Positions 1-5,286 of a stretch of 5,286 nt of DNA are shown one piece after another (the first letter of the stretch is position 1; each line of letters begins with the position of its first letter). The position numbers and the translations under genes were made by a program. The stretch is from Helicobacteraceae bacterium. Its GTDB lineage: Bacteria > Campylobacterota > Campylobacteria > Campylobacterales > Sulfurimonadaceae. The DNA lies in NCBI GenBank assembly GCA_947497635.1, contig CANMHZ010000102.1:1-5286 (forward strand). The letters run 5' to 3'. The notes below the pieces were generated by a model. That model made no database searches. It saw nothing but the letters and a program-made list of their open reading frames with translations, and had not been told where the DNA came from.

Positions 1-721
1 TACGGAATAACTTTTTTAGTATGGCATTTTGATCATCTTGATTAAAATAGATTAAAACATTACGGCAAAAGACAACATCAAATTCAGCCGCTTTAAAAGG
101 ATAGGCAGGCGACATCAAATTCATTGTATCAAATATGACTTTCCGACGAAGTGAATCTTTGATTTTGATCAGATATTCGCCCTCTTTCGTTGGGTGTTGC
201 TTTCGCTTAAAATAATCGGGAGGACGAATCCACTCGGGAAAATCATCCGCATTTTTTGACCATTCATAGACACCATGAGATGCGTGGTTAAGTACCTCCT
301 TATCAATATCCGTCGCGATAAGGGAATAATTCAACATCGGGGAGCGATACTCCTCTTTTGCCGCTTCGATGGTCATAAGAATAGAATAAGGTTCTTCCCC
401 AGTCGATGCAGCAGAACAATAAATTTTCAATCCTTCACCATTAGCGATAGATTGCTTCACCACCCGTTCTTTTAGATCATCAAAGTGGAAAGATTCTCTA
501 AAAAAATTGGTTTTGTTGGTGGTAAGAGCGCTGACAAAAATTTCAACATTCTCCCCACGCTCAATGGAGGTTAAAATAGCATCAATATCATGATGGTTAA
601 GACTACGCTTGAGCTTATCAAGACGGTTGGCAATCATAACATCCTTATTTGCACTAAGGGTAATTCCCGTATGCGTGTAAGCAAGGCTACGCGCCCGATC
701 AAGCTGACGTGGCGTGTACAT
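1..721 (-). CDS. cheR: Chemotaxis protein methyltransferase CheR (3' end cut by window edge)
   Basis: CheR transfers methyl groups from S-adenosylmethionine to glutamates on chemoreceptors, resetting their sensitivity. I read 240 residues from ATG at 721-719; the frame stays open through base 1, so the last few tens of residues of the usual ~275 are missing. Visible hallmarks: an N-terminal helical part with HTGITL (17-22) and SALTTNKTNFFRE (64-76); the SAM-binding motif I CSAASTGEEPYS (102-113); ATDID (136-140), an acidic loop that in the family contacts the ligand; and FDVVFCRNVLIYF (214-226). A beta-subdomain insertion lies around 165-198. Its loop (about 171-183) lacks the RGxG glycines of pentapeptide-binding enterobacterial CheR. 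The chosen ATG overlaps the end of cheW by 23 bases and has no clear Shine-Dalgarno, so translational coupling to cheW is likely. The next in-frame Met (29) would remove the conserved HTGI segment. Function is secure by motif; tethering behaviour is not. Confidence 0.97.
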   Translation of the reverse strand, partial: MYTPRQLDRARSLAYTHTGITLSANKDVMIANRLDKLKRSLNHHDIDAILTSIERGENVEIFVSALTTNKTNFFRESFHFDDLKERVVKQSIANGEGLKIYCSAASTGEEPYSILMTIEAAKEEYRSPMLNYSLIATDIDKEVLNHASHGVYEWSKNADDFPEWIRPPDYFKRKQHPTKEGEYLIKIKDSLRRKVIFDTMNLMSPAYPFKAAEFDVVFCRNVLIYFNQDDQNAILKKLFR

Positions 722-1199
722 GGGGAGCTTCGTGTGTTTGACGAGAGAGGCGTTGCATTTCGTCTTTGTCCAGAATTCGGTCAATATCTAAAATAACAAT
801 CATTTTCTCATCTTTTTTGAATAATCCTTTGAGATATTCAGGTGCGATAGAGGCTCCCATATCGGGTGCTGGGTAAAGACGATCAAGATCAATGTTTTCC
901 ATATCAGAAACTTCATCAACAACGAGACCAATCATCCGATTATCTTGCGTTTTGACGGCGATAATAATCGTTCTTGGGGTATAAAGAGGATCGTTATTGA
1001 TACTAAAGCGTACACGTAAATCAATAACAGGTGCAACTTCTCCTCGGAGGTTAATGACCCCTTTGACCCAGCGTGATGCGTCAGGAATCGGCGTTACTAC
1101 AGGATACGTAAGAATTTCACGCACTTTGTTGATCTGAATGCCATACGTTTCACTTCCAAGCTTAAACGTCAATAATTGATTGCTTTCTATAATAGCCAT
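699..1199 (-). CDS. cheW: Chemotaxis coupling protein CheW
   Basis: CheW is the cytoplasmic adaptor that joins CheA to receptor tips and builds the hexagonal signalling array. The 166 residues match one CheW/SH3-like domain of usual length: LLTFKLGSETYGIQI (9-23), the receptor-facing KVREIL (25-30), the signature WVKGVINLRGEVAPVIDLR (44-62), VVDEVSDM (93-100), and a final strand region MIVILDIDRIL (133-143). R52 aligns with the conserved arginine of E. coli CheW (R62) in NLRG. The ATG start is fixed by AGGAG six bases upstream. The last ~20 residues (KDEMQRL onward) are a polar tail outside the core fold, and its 3' end also encodes the start of CheR. The gene sits 9 bases after cheA, so the two products are probably made in linked amounts. 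Confidence 0.97.
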   Translation of the reverse strand: MAIIESNQLLTFKLGSETYGIQINKVREILTYPVVTPIPDASRWVKGVINLRGEVAPVIDLRVRFSINNDPLYTPRTIIIAVKTQDNRMIGLVVDEVSDMENIDLDRLYPAPDMGASIAPEYLKGLFKKDEKMIVILDIDRILDKDEMQRLSRQTHEAPHVHATSA

Positions 1200-1205
1200 A
1201 ACATT

Positions 1206-1211
1206 CTCCTA
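1206..1211 (-). promoter_or_regulatory. Shine-Dalgarno of cheW overlapping the cheA stop codon
   Basis: On the minus strand the bases read TAGGAG: the cheA stop TAG is followed at once by GAG, giving AGGAG six bases before the cheW ATG. This placement lets a ribosome finishing cheA restart on cheW. Confidence 0.85.
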
Positions 1212-3200
1212 GTATTTATTCATAATGTTCATTGTGTCAATGATAAGCCCAATCGTCCCATCACCGCGTACCGTTGCCCCACCAATTCCATGTGCATTGC
1301 GGAAATTACGATCCAATGGCTTGATAACAAACTGCTGTTGATTCATAAATTCGTCGACAAAAAGTGCAATCTTTTGCGTTGCAGAGCGAACAACAATCAG
1401 TAATCCATCGGTAAGTTTCTCATGATCAGGTTTGACATTAAAAATAGTATGCAACCGCACCACAGGAATAAACTCATTCCTCAACATCAAAACTTCTGAC
1501 GTATTATCTCCGATTTGCTTTATCATTTGTGCCTCAGGATTGAGTGATTCGATAATGACCGACAAAGGTAGAATAAACTGTTCTGCCCCAATACGAATCG
1601 TCAATCCATCCAAGATAGCCAACGTGAGAGGAAGAGCAATTGTAAACGTCGATCCATAGCCCTCTTCGGTATCGACTTTGACCGTACCTCCGAGTTTTTT
1701 GATATTGGACATAACGACATCCATACCTACTCCACGTCCTGATATAGCAGTGACGGCTTCAGCAGTAGAGAGCCCTGGAGCGAAGATCAGCATTGCTTTT
1801 TCTTCTTTTGTCATTTGTGATGCCTGATGATCATCAATAACACCGTTTTCGAGAGCTTTAGCGGTAACACGGGTCAAATTAATCCCACCACCATCATCTT
1901 GAATCTTGATAATCATCTGACCGTTGGCTTGTTCCGCACTCATCATGAGGGTTCCTGACTCATGCTTCCCTGCTTTACGACGAACTTCAGGCGTTTCGAT
2001 TCCATGATCCATTGCATTTCGGACAATATGCATAAGAGGGTCGGTCAGTCCCTCAATCATCGCTTTATCAATCTCTACACTCTCACCTGTATGGCGAAAA
2101 TCAATCTTTTTATTGAGACTTTTAGCAGTATCACGAATTACCTTTGGAAATTTAGAAAATACCGTCTCCATCGGAACCATTCGTACACTCATAACCGACT
2201 CTTGGAGTTCACGAATATGACGGTCAATAAGATCAAGTCGTTCACTCAGATCCGATTTTATCTTTTGGTCTTCCATCGTCGAGGTATATTGAGTTAACAT
2301 CGAATGTGCAATGACTAATTCACCAATGTTATTCATCAATCCATCAATCTTAGAAAGATCAACACGAATTGAATTGGATGCACTTTCTGGTTTAAACTTC
2401 TTAGAGGATTTAGCCTCTTCAACCACTGTGTCATCGTGCACTATTTTTATCTCATCGATATGTTTTTCAACGCTTGTCGGAATATCATCAAAAAAACCGA
2501 AATGGTCATCATCTTCTATTTTAGGTGAGCTAATAGGTATCTCATCATCGAAAAAACCAAATCCGTCATCCTCTGCCGCTACTGCTTCAGGAGTCTCTTC
2601 ATCAAAGAAACCAAAACCATCATCCGAAACCTCAGATGCAGGAAGCGTTTCTTCATCGTCGAATAATCCAAAAGCATCCACTTCAACGGTTCCAGAAATC
2701 GGACCAAAAGCCCCCTCTTCATCCATCGGAAGCAAAAGACCAAAATCATCTTTTTGTTCTTCCACTTGATGCTCTATTAGTATTTGAACCTCATGGCTCT
2801 CTTCACTAAATGCGTCAAGCTTTTCTAATAATGCACACTTTGTACTATTGTAGTAGCCCTGCTCCAACTCATCGGAAAGTTCCAATTCCAATATCTCTTT
2901 GAGTGTATCAATACTCTCAATCAAAAGTCCTGCCATACTCTCTTCAAAACTAAGCTCACCCGTACGAAGACGATCCATGAAAAACTCAATTTCATGCGCA
3001 AGTGCAGCAAATAGTGCAAGTTCTACCGATGCAGAGTTCCCTTTAAGGGTATGGACAGAGCGAAACAATGAATTGATCGTCTCATTGTCCATACTATTAG
3101 TCTCTTCAGCTTCGAGTAAAATGGTGTCGATAGTCTCAAATATCTCTTCTGCTTCTTCCAAAAACATTTGACGATATTTATTGATGTCAAATCCTGCCAT
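1209..3200 (-). CDS. cheA: Chemotaxis histidine kinase CheA with a repeat-bearing linker
   Basis: CheA autophosphorylates under receptor/CheW control and phosphorylates CheY. The 663 residues show: P1 phosphotransfer domain (about 5-105) with the phospho-accepting H50 in SVHTLKGNS; a long acidic linker (about 140-275); P3 dimerisation helices (about 278-345, from SIRVDLSKIDGLMNNIGELV to ESVMSVRMVPME); P4 ATPase (about 346-525) with N-box HIVRNAMDHGIE (391-402), DDGGGI (435-440), FAPGLST (473-479), GRGVGMDVV (488-496) and GYGSTF (514-519); and a P5 CheW-like regulatory domain (about 526-663). All kinase boxes look intact. I see no recognisable P2 CheY-docking fold between P1 and P3; instead residues 175-240 carry four copies of an FGFFDDE-like motif. 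There is no C-terminal receiver, unlike the CheA fusions of Helicobacter and Campylobacter. The ATG start is set by AGGAGG six bases upstream. Confidence 0.98.
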   Translation of the reverse strand: MAGFDINKYRQMFLEEAEEIFETIDTILLEAEETNSMDNETINSLFRSVHTLKGNSASVELALFAALAHEIEFFMDRLRTGELSFEESMAGLLIESIDTLKEILELELSDELEQGYYNSTKCALLEKLDAFSEESHEVQILIEHQVEEQKDDFGLLLPMDEEGAFGPISGTVEVDAFGLFDDEETLPASEVSDDGFGFFDEETPEAVAAEDDGFGFFDDEIPISSPKIEDDDHFGFFDDIPTSVEKHIDEIKIVHDDTVVEEAKSSKKFKPESASNSIRVDLSKIDGLMNNIGELVIAHSMLTQYTSTMEDQKIKSDLSERLDLIDRHIRELQESVMSVRMVPMETVFSKFPKVIRDTAKSLNKKIDFRHTGESVEIDKAMIEGLTDPLMHIVRNAMDHGIETPEVRRKAGKHESGTLMMSAEQANGQMIIKIQDDGGGINLTRVTAKALENGVIDDHQASQMTKEEKAMLIFAPGLSTAEAVTAISGRGVGMDVVMSNIKKLGGTVKVDTEEGYGSTFTIALPLTLAILDGLTIRIGAEQFILPLSVIIESLNPEAQMIKQIGDNTSEVLMLRNEFIPVVRLHTIFNVKPDHEKLTDGLLIVVRSATQKIALFVDEFMNQQQFVIKPLDRNFRNAHGIGGATVRGDGTIGLIIDTMNIMNKY
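2481..2678 (-). repeat. Four-copy acidic-aromatic motif repeat inside the CheA linker
   Basis: Residues 175-240 of CheA contain DAFGLFDDEE (175-184), DDGFGFFDEE (193-202), DDGFGFFDDE (211-220) and DDHFGFFDDI (231-240). The FG pairs start at 177, 196, 214 and 234, so copies are 18-20 residues apart, separated by Pro/Ala/Ser/Glu-rich spacers. Two weaker FG sites precede them (153 in DDFGLLL, 165 in GAFGP). The region is very acidic and probably disordered. The DNA copies differ in synonymous positions, so this is a protein-level repeat rather than a fresh DNA duplication. Its function is unknown to me; a docking role is inference. Confidence 0.85.
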
Positions 3201-3206
3201 AACTAG

Positions 3207-3213
3207 CCTCCTA
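3207..3213 (-). promoter_or_regulatory. Shine-Dalgarno of cheA overlapping the cheY stop codon
   Basis: The minus strand reads TAGGAGG: the cheY stop TAG runs into a strong AGGAGG that lies six bases before the cheA ATG. This decides the cheA start and suggests termination-reinitiation coupling. Confidence 0.87.
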
Positions 3214-3579
3214 TCGACTTAGGACGATTCCCACCGCCTTAAGAAGTTGTTCTGGAACAAATGGTTTAACAATCCAACCTGTAGCACCTACTGCTTTGCC
3301 TTTTGCTTTCATGTCATCATTTTTCTCAGTTGTGAGGGTAAGAATCGGTGTTTTTGCATACGCTGGAAGTTTTCTAAGCTCCACAATCATCTCAAAGCCA
3401 TTCATATTGGGCATATTAATGTCACTTACGATCAAATCGAATACGGTTGCTCGTGCTTTTGCAAGACCATCTACTCCATCAACTGCTTCGGTTACATCAG
3501 GATAGCCACCTTCATTGAGGGCGTACTTCACCATATCGCGCAACATATTAGAATCATCCACTATTAAAATCTTAGCCAT
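3211..3579 (-). CDS. cheY: Single-domain response regulator CheY
   Basis: CheY carries phosphate from CheA to its output, normally the flagellar motor switch. The 122 residues are a complete stand-alone receiver domain. Visible active-site residues: acidic pair D8/D9 (ILIVDDSNMLR), phospho-acceptor D53 (VSDINMPNMNG), switch T83 (LTLTTE) and K105 (WIVKPF). The switch aromatic is W102 where E. coli CheY has Y106. The HTH or enzymatic output domains found in other response regulators are absent. The ATG is preceded by AAGGAG at six bases. Lying between a CheZ-like phosphatase and CheA, it is most likely the cognate partner of both. Whether it drives a flagellar motor or another output cannot be told from this window. 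Confidence 0.96.
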   Translation of the reverse strand: MAKILIVDDSNMLRDMVKYALNEGGYPDVTEAVDGVDGLAKARATVFDLIVSDINMPNMNGFEMIVELRKLPAYAKTPILTLTTEKNDDMKAKGKAVGATGWIVKPFVPEQLLKAVGIVLSR

Positions 3580-3585
3580 TTGTTT

Positions 3586-3591
3586 CTCCTT
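3586..3591 (-). promoter_or_regulatory. Shine-Dalgarno of cheY
   Basis: AAGGAG on the minus strand, six bases before the cheY ATG. It lies in the longest spacer of the operon (21 bases) and, unlike the neighbouring junctions, does not touch the previous stop codon. The spacer is too short to hold a convincing promoter. Confidence 0.85.
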
Positions 3592-3600
3592 GAATAGTTA

Positions 3601-4458
3601 TTAAAATAAAATAAAATCGTCAATATCGACGCTCTCAGGCTTGCACCCTTGTGCAGGAGTATTAAGTCCTACTGCATAATCACGCTGATCTTGAATCGTA
3701 TAAAATGGGACAAGTCTCGCTTTGAGCTGGGTTTCTTTTTCATTGTTGATAAGACACCCATTATCTCGTGCATAGAATATATCATCATCCATAATATTAC
3801 CAATACCGTCTATCATTTGACTGATACGATCTTCACATTGCAACACCATTACAAATCCAAACATTGCTTTGATAACATCATCCGTACGACCCAAAATTGA
3901 TCGTGTCATTGCCCATGATTCTTCGAGATTTTCGAATACCTTGGGATTGATTTGCTCTTTAAGATGACTGAGCTGATTAAGTGTATTTGCGGTATCCGCA
4001 TGAATTGAACGCATCTCTTCCACACGAGCTTCAAAGATTTTTTCAATTTCTTTCGTACTTTCGCGCATACTGCTTTTAATCACGTTCAAATTTTCATGAT
4101 GCACCGAAGTATCAATGATTAATCGCTCTAAAAGAGTATGATTTTCACGAAATCTTATTTTCTCATCAATATGACTTTGATACGCGCTTAACATAGCAGG
4201 AAGACGCGCTAGGCGATTACGATCAATCCATGCGTTAAATGTGTTGGGAACAAGATGACGTTCCATCTCTGGATTTTCCAAAGCAACAATAATAAAGCAC
4301 TCCAACGGATTAACCACAGCTCCTGCGTATTCAATATGTTCAAGTCCGCAAACTAATACATCATAAGCATCTGTCTCTGCAGATGAGAGTGTATAGCCTA
4401 TGTCTTCCAACGAAGGGAAGAGAGGCTCATTTTCCAATAAATTCCAAATCTTTTTCAC
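3601..4458 (-). CDS. Divergent CheZ-like CheY-phosphate phosphatase with an N-terminal extension
   Basis: The 285-residue protein has no obvious simple name but carries CheZ hallmarks. FVMVLQCEDRISQMIDGI (202-219) mirrors the CheZ segment AQDFQDLTGQVI, placing D210 and Q214 where E. coli CheZ has catalytic D143 and Q147. Q214 lies 71 residues from the C-terminus (67 in E. coli). Two long predicted helices (about 102-168 and 173-225) are broken at NPK (171-173), as expected for the CheZ helical hairpin. The C-terminus SVDIDDFILF resembles the acidic, Phe-ending CheY-binding tail of CheZ. Residues 1-100 are extra: hydrophobic strands at 31-38 and 54-60 plus the FNAWIDR region suggest a degenerate receiver-like domain. 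Position next to cheY supports a role in dephosphorylating it. The start is GTG, chosen because a strong Shine-Dalgarno lies five bases upstream. A remote CheZ family is known in Helicobacter and relatives; this may belong there. Confidence 0.75.
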   Translation of the reverse strand: MKKIWNLLENEPLFPSLEDIGYTLSSAETDAYDVLVCGLEHIEYAGAVVNPLECFIIVALENPEMERHLVPNTFNAWIDRNRLARLPAMLSAYQSHIDEKIRFRENHTLLERLIIDTSVHHENLNVIKSSMRESTKEIEKIFEARVEEMRSIHADTANTLNQLSHLKEQINPKVFENLEESWAMTRSILGRTDDVIKAMFGFVMVLQCEDRISQMIDGIGNIMDDDIFYARDNGCLINNEKETQLKARLVPFYTIQDQRDYAVGLNTPAQGCKPESVDIDDFILF

Positions 4459-4463
4459 AAGGA

Positions 4464-4470
4464 CTCCTTA
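4464..4470 (-). promoter_or_regulatory. Shine-Dalgarno of the CheZ-like gene overlapping the MCP stop codon
   Basis: The minus strand reads TAAGGAG: the MCP stop TAA overlaps AAGGAG, five bases before the GTG start. It is the main evidence for choosing GTG at 4458-4456. Confidence 0.85.
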
Positions 4471-5286
4471 AAAGCTTTCCCAAATATCGTCGTCGGTATG
4501 CTTGATTGATTTTGCAGGAATACTTTTTTTACTGCTAGTAAAAGTTGAGCTTTTGTGGGCTGGACGTTGGTGTGTTTTTGGTGGGGTATGGCTCTTTTGA
4601 ATCGACTGTTGAATCTGACTCTTTCCTACAAAGTTTTTAGACGAAGCATCCTCAACCATCGCTTGTGCTTTATCAATCGTTGCATTGGCAATACCGTCCG
4701 CCTCAGCTGCAATTTTCGCATTCTCTTGGGTCATTTGATCGAGTTGTGTCACGGCTGTATTGATTTGACCAATACCTTGCATTTGTTCCCGACTAGCATT
4801 ACTAACATCTTGCACCATCATTGATGTTTGTTGAATTTTATCCGCAATACCTTCAAATCCACGTGTAAGTTCATTAGCAATATTCATCCCGTCATTGGAT
4901 TTACGAGCAGCAAGGGCTGCAAGTGTTTTAATCTCTTTTGCCGCATCAGCACTTCGGTTGGCAAGATTACGCACTTCTTGGGCAACGACGGCAAATCCTT
5001 TTCCAGCATCACCTGCTGTTGCTGCTTCGACAGCTGCATTGAGGGAGAGGATATTGGTTTGGAATGCAATGTTTTCAATAATAGCTACGGCATCATTGAT
5101 TGAATTCGTAGCACTTTGAATTTCTGTCATTGCGTCTGCGGTACGGTGTGCTAGATCCGCACCTTCTTTAGCGCTTGCGTCGGTTTGAGCTGCCATTATT
5201 GCCATCTCATTGGACTTTTGAACATTGTTTTGGACATTAGAGGTCATCTCTTCCATTGCGGCTGCTGTCTCTTCCAAGCTTGCTGC
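4468..5286 (-). CDS. Methyl-accepting chemotaxis protein, C-terminal signalling part (5' end outside window)
   Basis: This is the cytoplasmic end of a chemoreceptor that senses a stimulus and controls CheA. 272 residues are visible and the frame is open to the right edge, so the sensor, any membrane segments and any HAMP domain are not seen. The fragment opens with [14 protein letters not shown], whose EE pairs at 5-6 and 12-13 (one heptad apart) look like methylation sites. The hairpin tip runs from [20 protein letters not shown] (70-89) to [15 protein letters not shown] (95-109), the part that binds CheW and CheA. The returning helix includes [21 protein letters not shown] (164-184). From about 215 a Ser/Lys/Pro-rich flexible tail leads to DDDIWESF at the C-terminus. 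T90 sits where E. coli Tsr has R388. The TTG at 5277 is internal to the gene, not a start. Being first in the visible operon suggests it is a dedicated input for this pathway. Confidence 0.97.
   Translation of the reverse strand, partial: AASLEETAAAMEEMTSNVQNNVQKSNEMAIMAAQTDASAKEGADLAHRTADAMTEIQSATNSINDAVAIIENIAFQTNILSLNAAVEAATAGDAGKGFAVVAQEVRNLANRSADAAKEIKTLAALAARKSNDGMNIANELTRGFEGIADKIQQTSMMVQDVSNASREQMQGIGQINTAVTQLDQMTQENAKIAAEADGIANATIDKAQAMVEDASSKNFVGKSQIQQSIQKSHTPPKTHQRPAHKSSTFTSSKKSIPAKSIKHTDDDIWESF
4471..4485 (-). other. C-terminal pentapeptide IWESF of the MCP
   Basis: The last five codons encode I-W-E-S-F, close to the NWETF/NWESF pentapeptides of E. coli Tar and Tsr that bind CheR and CheB. 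It follows three aspartates and a roughly 50-residue basic, Pro/Ser-rich tail (4486 to about 4644) suited to a flexible tether. The match is by eye; binding is inferred from the family. Confidence 0.75.

Noticed and set aside
590..796. Plus-strand open frame of 68 codons across the cheW/cheR overlap
   Set aside because: Both opposite-strand genes there are clearly real and conserved; the frame shows no recognisable domain or ribosome site.
1962..2297. Plus-strand open frame of 111 codons
   Set aside because: It is antisense to the P3/P4 region of cheA, with a composition typical of a shadow frame (many His, Asn, Cys and Phe).
2490..2496. Run of seven A (seven T on the coding strand) in the CheA repeat as a possible slippage or frameshift site
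   Set aside because: It simply encodes the FF of FGFFDD; the frame is intact on both sides, and no alternative product is visible in the shifted frames.
2311..2769. Plus-strand open frame of 152 codons, rich in Ser, Lys and Pro
   Set aside because: It lies antisense to the acidic CheA linker; its Ser/Lys/Pro repeats are the complement of the Asp/Glu/Phe codons. No ribosome site or family resemblance.
3580..3600. Possible internal promoter or terminator in the 21-base spacer before cheY
   Set aside because: Too short, with no -35/-10 pair or hairpin with a T-run; it holds only the cheY Shine-Dalgarno.
4895..5119. Plus-strand Ala/Arg-rich open frame
   Set aside because: It is antisense to the conserved MCP tip; the Ala/Arg richness mirrors the Ala-rich helix on the minus strand.
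5275..5277. TTG as a possible start of a short soluble MCP-like protein
   Set aside because: The frame continues upstream as AAS before [10 protein letters not shown], the usual MCP methylation-helix sequence, so the TTG is an internal Leu codon of a longer receptor.

Overview
The window is a single run of tightly packed chemotaxis genes, all on the minus strand. In transcription order (right to left) they are: the C-terminal part of a methyl-accepting chemotaxis protein (MCP), a divergent CheZ-like phosphatase, CheY, CheA, CheW, and CheR, which runs off the left edge. Essentially every base is coding. The only gaps are four spacers of 9, 21, 10 and 9 bases, and cheW and cheR overlap by 23 bases. 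I see no tRNA, rRNA, mobile element, CRISPR array, promoter or terminator. The promoter presumably lies beyond the right edge, upstream of the MCP gene, and the transcript must continue past the left edge.

The organism looks like a motile, Gram-negative proteobacterium-like bacterium of moderate GC (low 40s by eye). Protein style and codon use suggest Campylobacterota, something like Sulfuricurvum or Sulfurimonas, but this is an impression and not a proof. A CheZ-type phosphatase argues against Firmicutes or spirochaetes. If it is campylobacterotal, CheA is unlike the Helicobacter/Campylobacter CheA-receiver fusions because it ends after its CheW-like domain.

The parts form a nearly complete signalling circuit. 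The MCP tip recruits CheW and CheA. CheA autophosphorylates at H50 and passes the phosphate to CheY at D53. The CheZ-like protein carries the D-x-x-x-Q catalytic signature expected to remove phosphate from CheY. CheR methylates the receptor for adaptation. The MCP ends in a WESF-type pentapeptide on a flexible basic tail, a possible tether for CheR (and for a CheB that may lie outside the window).

The overall operon is a familiar kind. The parts most worth a second look are: (1) the 285-residue CheZ-like protein, with an extra N-terminal domain that resembles a degenerate receiver; (2) the linker of CheA, which holds four good copies of an acidic-aromatic motif (FGFFDDE-like) where a P2 domain would normally sit; (3) the receptor pentapeptide beside a CheR without the usual glycine loop; and (4) stop codons built into the next gene's Shine-Dalgarno sequence at three junctions.
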